Source: Lentisphaeraceae bacterium
Lineage (GTDB): Bacteria; Verrucomicrobiota; Kiritimatiellia; RFP12; UBA1067
DNA: 7,469 nt
Direction of reading: 5' to 3'
Assembly (NCBI GenBank): GCA_004551905.1
Contig: SFPL01000102.1
Coordinates: forward strand, 1-7,469
Shown here: positions 5,164-7,469 of the stretch, in pieces
How positions within the stretch are numbered: position 1 is the stretch's first letter
Layout: each line of letters begins with the position of its first letter
Notes under the pieces: generated by a model
The model's database searches: none
Told to the model about the DNA's origin: nothing
Seen by the model: only the letters and a program-made list of their open reading frames with translations
Translations under genes and position numbers: made by a program

Positions 5164-7254
5164 TCACTCCTTGACCTTGCCGAAGATGTTGCCGTAGCGG
5201 TTGAGGTTGAGCGCCTCGACGAAGGACGAGATCTTGGTCGTCGTCGAGCACGGATCGATCGACGCGTCCATGCAATCGCCCTCGAGCGCGAGAAGCGGCA
5301 CGCCGATCGAGTCGAGAGTCTCCCTCAGATGCTTGGAGAGCGCGCGGTCGGCGAGCGAGCAGCGGCCGAAGCCGTGGGTGTAGAGGATGACGCCGTTGAA
5401 GCGGCCGGCGGGCACGGCGCGCTTCACGTACTCGACGCGGAGCGCGGGGTCGAGGAAGCCGGACTCCAGCAGCTTGCGCGCGAGCGAGCGGTAGGGGTCC
5501 TTCGGGTCGAGCGGGCCCCAGCCCACGAAGTTCGTCTCCTCGAAGACGATCGGCGCGTTGCAGGTGGTCTCGATGAAGTCGAGGTGCTTGGTGTCGTAGA
5601 ACGGCGGCAGGTGCAGCCACAGCAGGCGGTGGGTGTCGTCGATCGAGTAGCGCCGCTCGGCCCACGCCTTCTTGGCGAGGAGCTCCTCGTAGTACGCCTT
5701 CTGGATGTCGACGAGGTCCTGTGTGCCCCAGAGCTGGGAGAACACGACCGCGTTGTAGATCGCCTCCGAGCCGCGGACGAGCGGCGGCGAGGTGAACCTC
5801 AGGTCGGCGCACTTGCGCGCAAGGTCGGCCGCCTCGTTGGAGAGGACGCACGCCTCCTCGAGCCGGCCGGGGTCGAGCTTGCGCCCGAACGCCTTCTCCA
5901 TCTCCGAAACCGCCTCGGCAAGGCCGTCCGCCACCGTCTCAACGGCGTTGCGGGCCTGGGAGTTCACCGGGGTCTGCAGCGAGTAGAGCCGGTCCGGGAT
6001 GCCGTGCTCGCGCACGAGATCGGCGAAGACGCGCTCCGCCTGCTGGCACGGCTGCACGGTGGAGACCACGAAGTCCGGCTTGTCGAGCTCCATTCCCTCG
6101 AGCATCCGCAGGAACGAGCAGGTCTGGCCATCGAAGCCCTTCTGCGCTGCGCGCCCAAGGGCCTCCTTCACCTTGTCGGCGCGGCGACCGAAGAGCGCGG
6201 CGTACGTCTCGAGGGTGCGGATGCGGCAGCCCATCGCGTTGAGGATCTCGGCGGGGAAGAAGAGGTTGCGCCAGACGAGCGGCTTCGAGGGGTCGTGCGA
6301 GAAGAAGTCGCGCTTGGTGGACTTGATTCGCAGCAACGTCGACTTGCCGCGGGTCGGCTCGTACTCCACCTTCGCGAGGTCGAGCTTGCCCTTCTCCCTC
6401 AGGTCGTGGAGGCGCATCGCGATGACCGCCGCGCCGAGCGCGCCCATCACCTCGTGGTACTGGGGGATCACGATCTCGCTGCCAGTAAGCTTCTTCAGGA
6501 AGAACGCCACCGCCTTGTTGAACGCGACGCCGCCCTGGAAGAGGATCTTGCGCCCGGGCGCGTTGACGAGGAGCTGCCCCACCGAGTTGAGGATCGTGCG
6601 CGCCTGCGCCTTGCACGCGCCGGCCAGGAGGTCGCCGATAGGCACCCGGTTCTTGAACTTGTTGATCGAGGTCGCGGAGAGGACGGCGCAGACAGAGCTG
6701 AACTCGGTGTTGGACTCGTAGTTCACCTTGTCGGCCACCTCCTCGACCTTGACGCCGAGCTTCTGCGCCACCGAGTCGAGGAAGCTCCCCGTGCCCGCCG
6801 CGCAGACGCCGCTCATCATGCTCGTCCACAGCCTCATGGTCGGATTGTAGACCATGCACTTCGAGTCCTGGCCGCCGCAGTCGATGATCGCGTCGACGTC
6901 GGGGTGGAGGAACTTCGCGCCGGCGACGTGGGCCGTCACCTCGCTGACCTGGAAGTCGAACGGGATGAACCGGCGGGTGTCCTCGACGATCTGGCTGCCG
7001 GTGACGACGATCGCGTCGACATCCTTGAACGAGATCCCCGCCGCGCGCAGGAACTCGAGCGCGAGCTTCTTCACCGAGCCGCCGCTGCAGCAGCCGCACG
7101 CCGAGCAGTGGCCTGTGCAGGCCACCTTGCCGCTCTCGACCGGCTGGGTGCGCCGGTAGACCGTGCGCTCCACCTTGCCGTCGCCGGACATGAGGACGGC
7201 CTTGAAGGTCGTCGACCCGATGTCTATGCCCAGATAATTACTTTTCTTGCTCAC
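5164..7254 (-). CDS. Fusion: BadF/HgdC-type ATPase activase + HgdB-like dehydratase domain
   Basis: Residues 1-290 form an ASKHA-fold activase: GIDIGSTT at 9-16, DCGGQDSK at 125-132, GVCAAGTGSFLD at 149-160, and FQGGVAFN at 239-246. C151 and C189 (SVCAVLSATSIN) match the two cysteines that in HgdC homodimers hold a shared [4Fe-4S] cluster. Residues about 320-696 resemble the 2-hydroxyacyl-CoA dehydratase/benzoyl-CoA reductase/double-cubane family, with FFPAEILNAMGCRI at 332-345, cysteines at 343, 379 and 403, and EGDCMDASIDPC at 658-669. In known systems the activase hydrolyses ATP to drive a very low-potential electron into the partner; here donor and acceptor are one chain. The substrate cannot be told. 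A Cys-rich insert (C46, C50, C53, C55, C56) is unusual and might bind metal. GTG 7254 follows AGAGG by 5 nt. First gene of the operon; 11 nt separate it from gatB. Oxygen sensitivity is expected. Confidence 0.88.
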   Translation of the reverse strand: MSKKSNYLGIDIGSTTFKAVLMSGDGKVERTVYRRTQPVESGKVACTGHCSACGCCSGGSVKKLALEFLRAAGISFKDVDAIVVTGSQIVEDTRRFIPFDFQVSEVTAHVAGAKFLHPDVDAIIDCGGQDSKCMVYNPTMRLWTSMMSGVCAAGTGSFLDSVAQKLGVKVEEVADKVNYESNTEFSSVCAVLSATSINKFKNRVPIGDLLAGACKAQARTILNSVGQLLVNAPGRKILFQGGVAFNKAVAFFLKKLTGSEIVIPQYHEVMGALGAAVIAMRLHDLREKGKLDLAKVEYEPTRGKSTLLRIKSTKRDFFSHDPSKPLVWRNLFFPAEILNAMGCRIRTLETYAALFGRRADKVKEALGRAAQKGFDGQTCSFLRMLEGMELDKPDFVVSTVQPCQQAERVFADLVREHGIPDRLYSLQTPVNSQARNAVETVADGLAEAVSEMEKAFGRKLDPGRLEEACVLSNEAADLARKCADLRFTSPPLVRGSEAIYNAVVFSQLWGTQDLVDIQKAYYEELLAKKAWAERRYSIDDTHRLLWLHLPPFYDTKHLDFIETTCNAPIVFEETNFVGWGPLDPKDPYRSLARKLLESGFLDPALRVEYVKRAVPAGRFNGVILYTHGFGRCSLADRALSKHLRETLDSIGVPLLALEGDCMDASIDPCSTTTKISSFVEALNLNRYGNIFGKVKE

Positions 7255-7259
7255 TTCAA

Positions 7260-7273
7260 CCTCTTCTCTTCCT
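7260..7273 (-). promoter_or_regulatory. Ribosome-binding site for the GTG start of the activase fusion
   Basis: The minus strand reads AGGAAGAGAAGAGG, ending 5 nt before GTG 7254. It supports this start, which yields an N-terminus (MSKKSNYLGIDIGSTT) normal for the activase family. Confidence 0.65.
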
Positions 7274-7296
7274 TACCGGAGAAGTAAAGAGTGTGT

Positions 7297-7326
7297 ATTA
7301 TACCATATTCATGGTTCGCGGTTCAC
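7297..7326 (-). promoter_or_regulatory. Extended -10 promoter of the five-gene operon
   Basis: TGGTATAAT on the minus strand (7297-7305) is a perfect extended -10 (TGn plus TATAAT). The -35 region is poor: GTGAAC at 7321-7326, 18 nt upstream, matches TTGACA at only 3 of 6 positions. Transcription would begin near 7290 and leave a leader of about 36 nt before GTG 7254. No riboswitch would fit in so short a leader. Confidence 0.65.
7306..7326 (-). repeat. Short 7-nt tandem units (GTGAACC type)
   Basis: On the minus strand the 7-nt units GTGAACC (7320-7326), GCGAACC (7313-7319) and a degenerate ATGAATA (7306-7312) are in tandem. The block fills the spacer and weak -35 of the operon promoter, so copy number changes would shift promoter geometry. 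Confidence 0.45.
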
Positions 7327-7329
7327 TGT

Positions 7330-7388
7330 CACGGATTACAAATACCCCCGTCGTCTCGGCTGCGCCGAGCCGCCGTGGACATTTGTAA
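7330..7388. repeat. Right copy of the inverted intergenic repeat, inside a small palindromic element
   Basis: CACGGATTACAAAT (7330-7343) is the exact reverse complement of 203-216. TTACAAAT (7336-7343) also pairs with ATTTGTAA (7381-7388), enclosing a 37-nt centre that carries the hairpin CTCGGC-TGC-GCCGAG (7355-7369). The nested symmetry over about 53 bp resembles a REP or MITE-like element. No transposase is present here. The remaining sequence to 7469 contains no feature I can support. Confidence 0.5.
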
Positions 7389-7469
7389 GCGGTTTTGCGC
7401 GACGAGACCCTGCCGCACAGCCTGTTCAAGGCATGACAAGCCACCCGACGGGATGCCGACGGGGACAGA

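Noticed and set aside
5153..5851. Upstream extension of the gatB frame to 5851
   Set aside because: This part lies inside the activase gene in another frame. The true GatB N-terminus begins at ATG 5152 with a ribosome-binding site and family-typical sequence.
5119..7287. Long plus-strand open frame (722 codons) opposite the activase gene
   Set aside because: It has the same antisense character, with runs of Arg, Glu, Leu and Val and no recognisable domain; the opposite strand encodes a motif-complete activase.
7311..7388. 25-codon plus-strand frame from ATG 7311
   Set aside because: It lies entirely in repeat and promoter DNA, has no ribosome-binding site, and its product is unremarkable.
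7298..7469. Two overlapping minus-strand frames open from the right edge, one ending at TGA 7331-7329 and the other at TAA 7300-7298
   Set aside because: Both overlap repeat-like palindromic DNA and the promoter; long open frames are common in GC-rich DNA, and neither peptide resembles a known protein. One could be the tail of an upstream gene, but the window cannot show it.

Overview
The window reads as one compact, leftward (minus-strand) operon of five genes filling about 501-7254, flanked by two gene-poor ends (1-500 and 7255-7469) that hold repeats, promoters and one overlooked small ORF. The coding sequence is GC-rich. A lipid-A-type acyltransferase domain implies a Gram-negative envelope with LPS-like lipids. 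An oxygen-sensitive CoA-dehydratase activase implies an anaerobe. GatB indicates tRNA-dependent amidation. Together these fit an anaerobic Gram-negative bacterium, perhaps of the Planctomycetes-Verrucomicrobia-Lentisphaerae-Kiritimatiellota group, but the taxon is an inference from gene style and cannot be fixed from sequence reading alone.

In transcription order (right to left) the operon encodes: (1) a 696-aa fusion of a BadF/BadG/HgdC-type ATPase activase with a 2-hydroxyacyl-CoA dehydratase (HgdB-like) domain; (2) GatB, subunit B of the Asp-tRNA(Asn)/Glu-tRNA(Gln) amidotransferase; (3) a 157-aa secreted protein or lipoprotein of unknown function; (4) a SpoU/TrmH-fold RNA 2'-O-methyltransferase of the TrmJ type; (5) a 671-aa fusion of a GT8-like glycosyltransferase with an LpxL/HtrB-type acyltransferase. 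Spacings are +11, -7, -4 and -8 nt, so translational coupling is likely. An extended -10 promoter (TGGTATAAT) lies 42 nt before the first start codon. The gene set mixes anaerobic redox chemistry, translation and envelope biogenesis, and I see no single pathway joining them.

The left end holds a near-consensus promoter pointing left and off the window (TTGACT, 17 nt, TATAAT), a strong hairpin, a partly duplicated 24-nt module, and a 59-codon plus-strand ORF (319-498) with a good Shine-Dalgarno that ends 2 nt from the end of the operon. The right end holds the operon promoter, two 7-nt tandem units, and a small palindromic element. A 14-bp sequence (ATTTGTAATCCGTG) appears in both ends in inverted orientation, suggesting a dispersed intergenic repeat family. 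No tRNA, rRNA, CRISPR array, insertion-sequence transposase or phage gene was recognised. I do not see convincing evidence of a complete new multi-gene system. The two fusion proteins and the small ORF with its duplicated start are the most interesting items.
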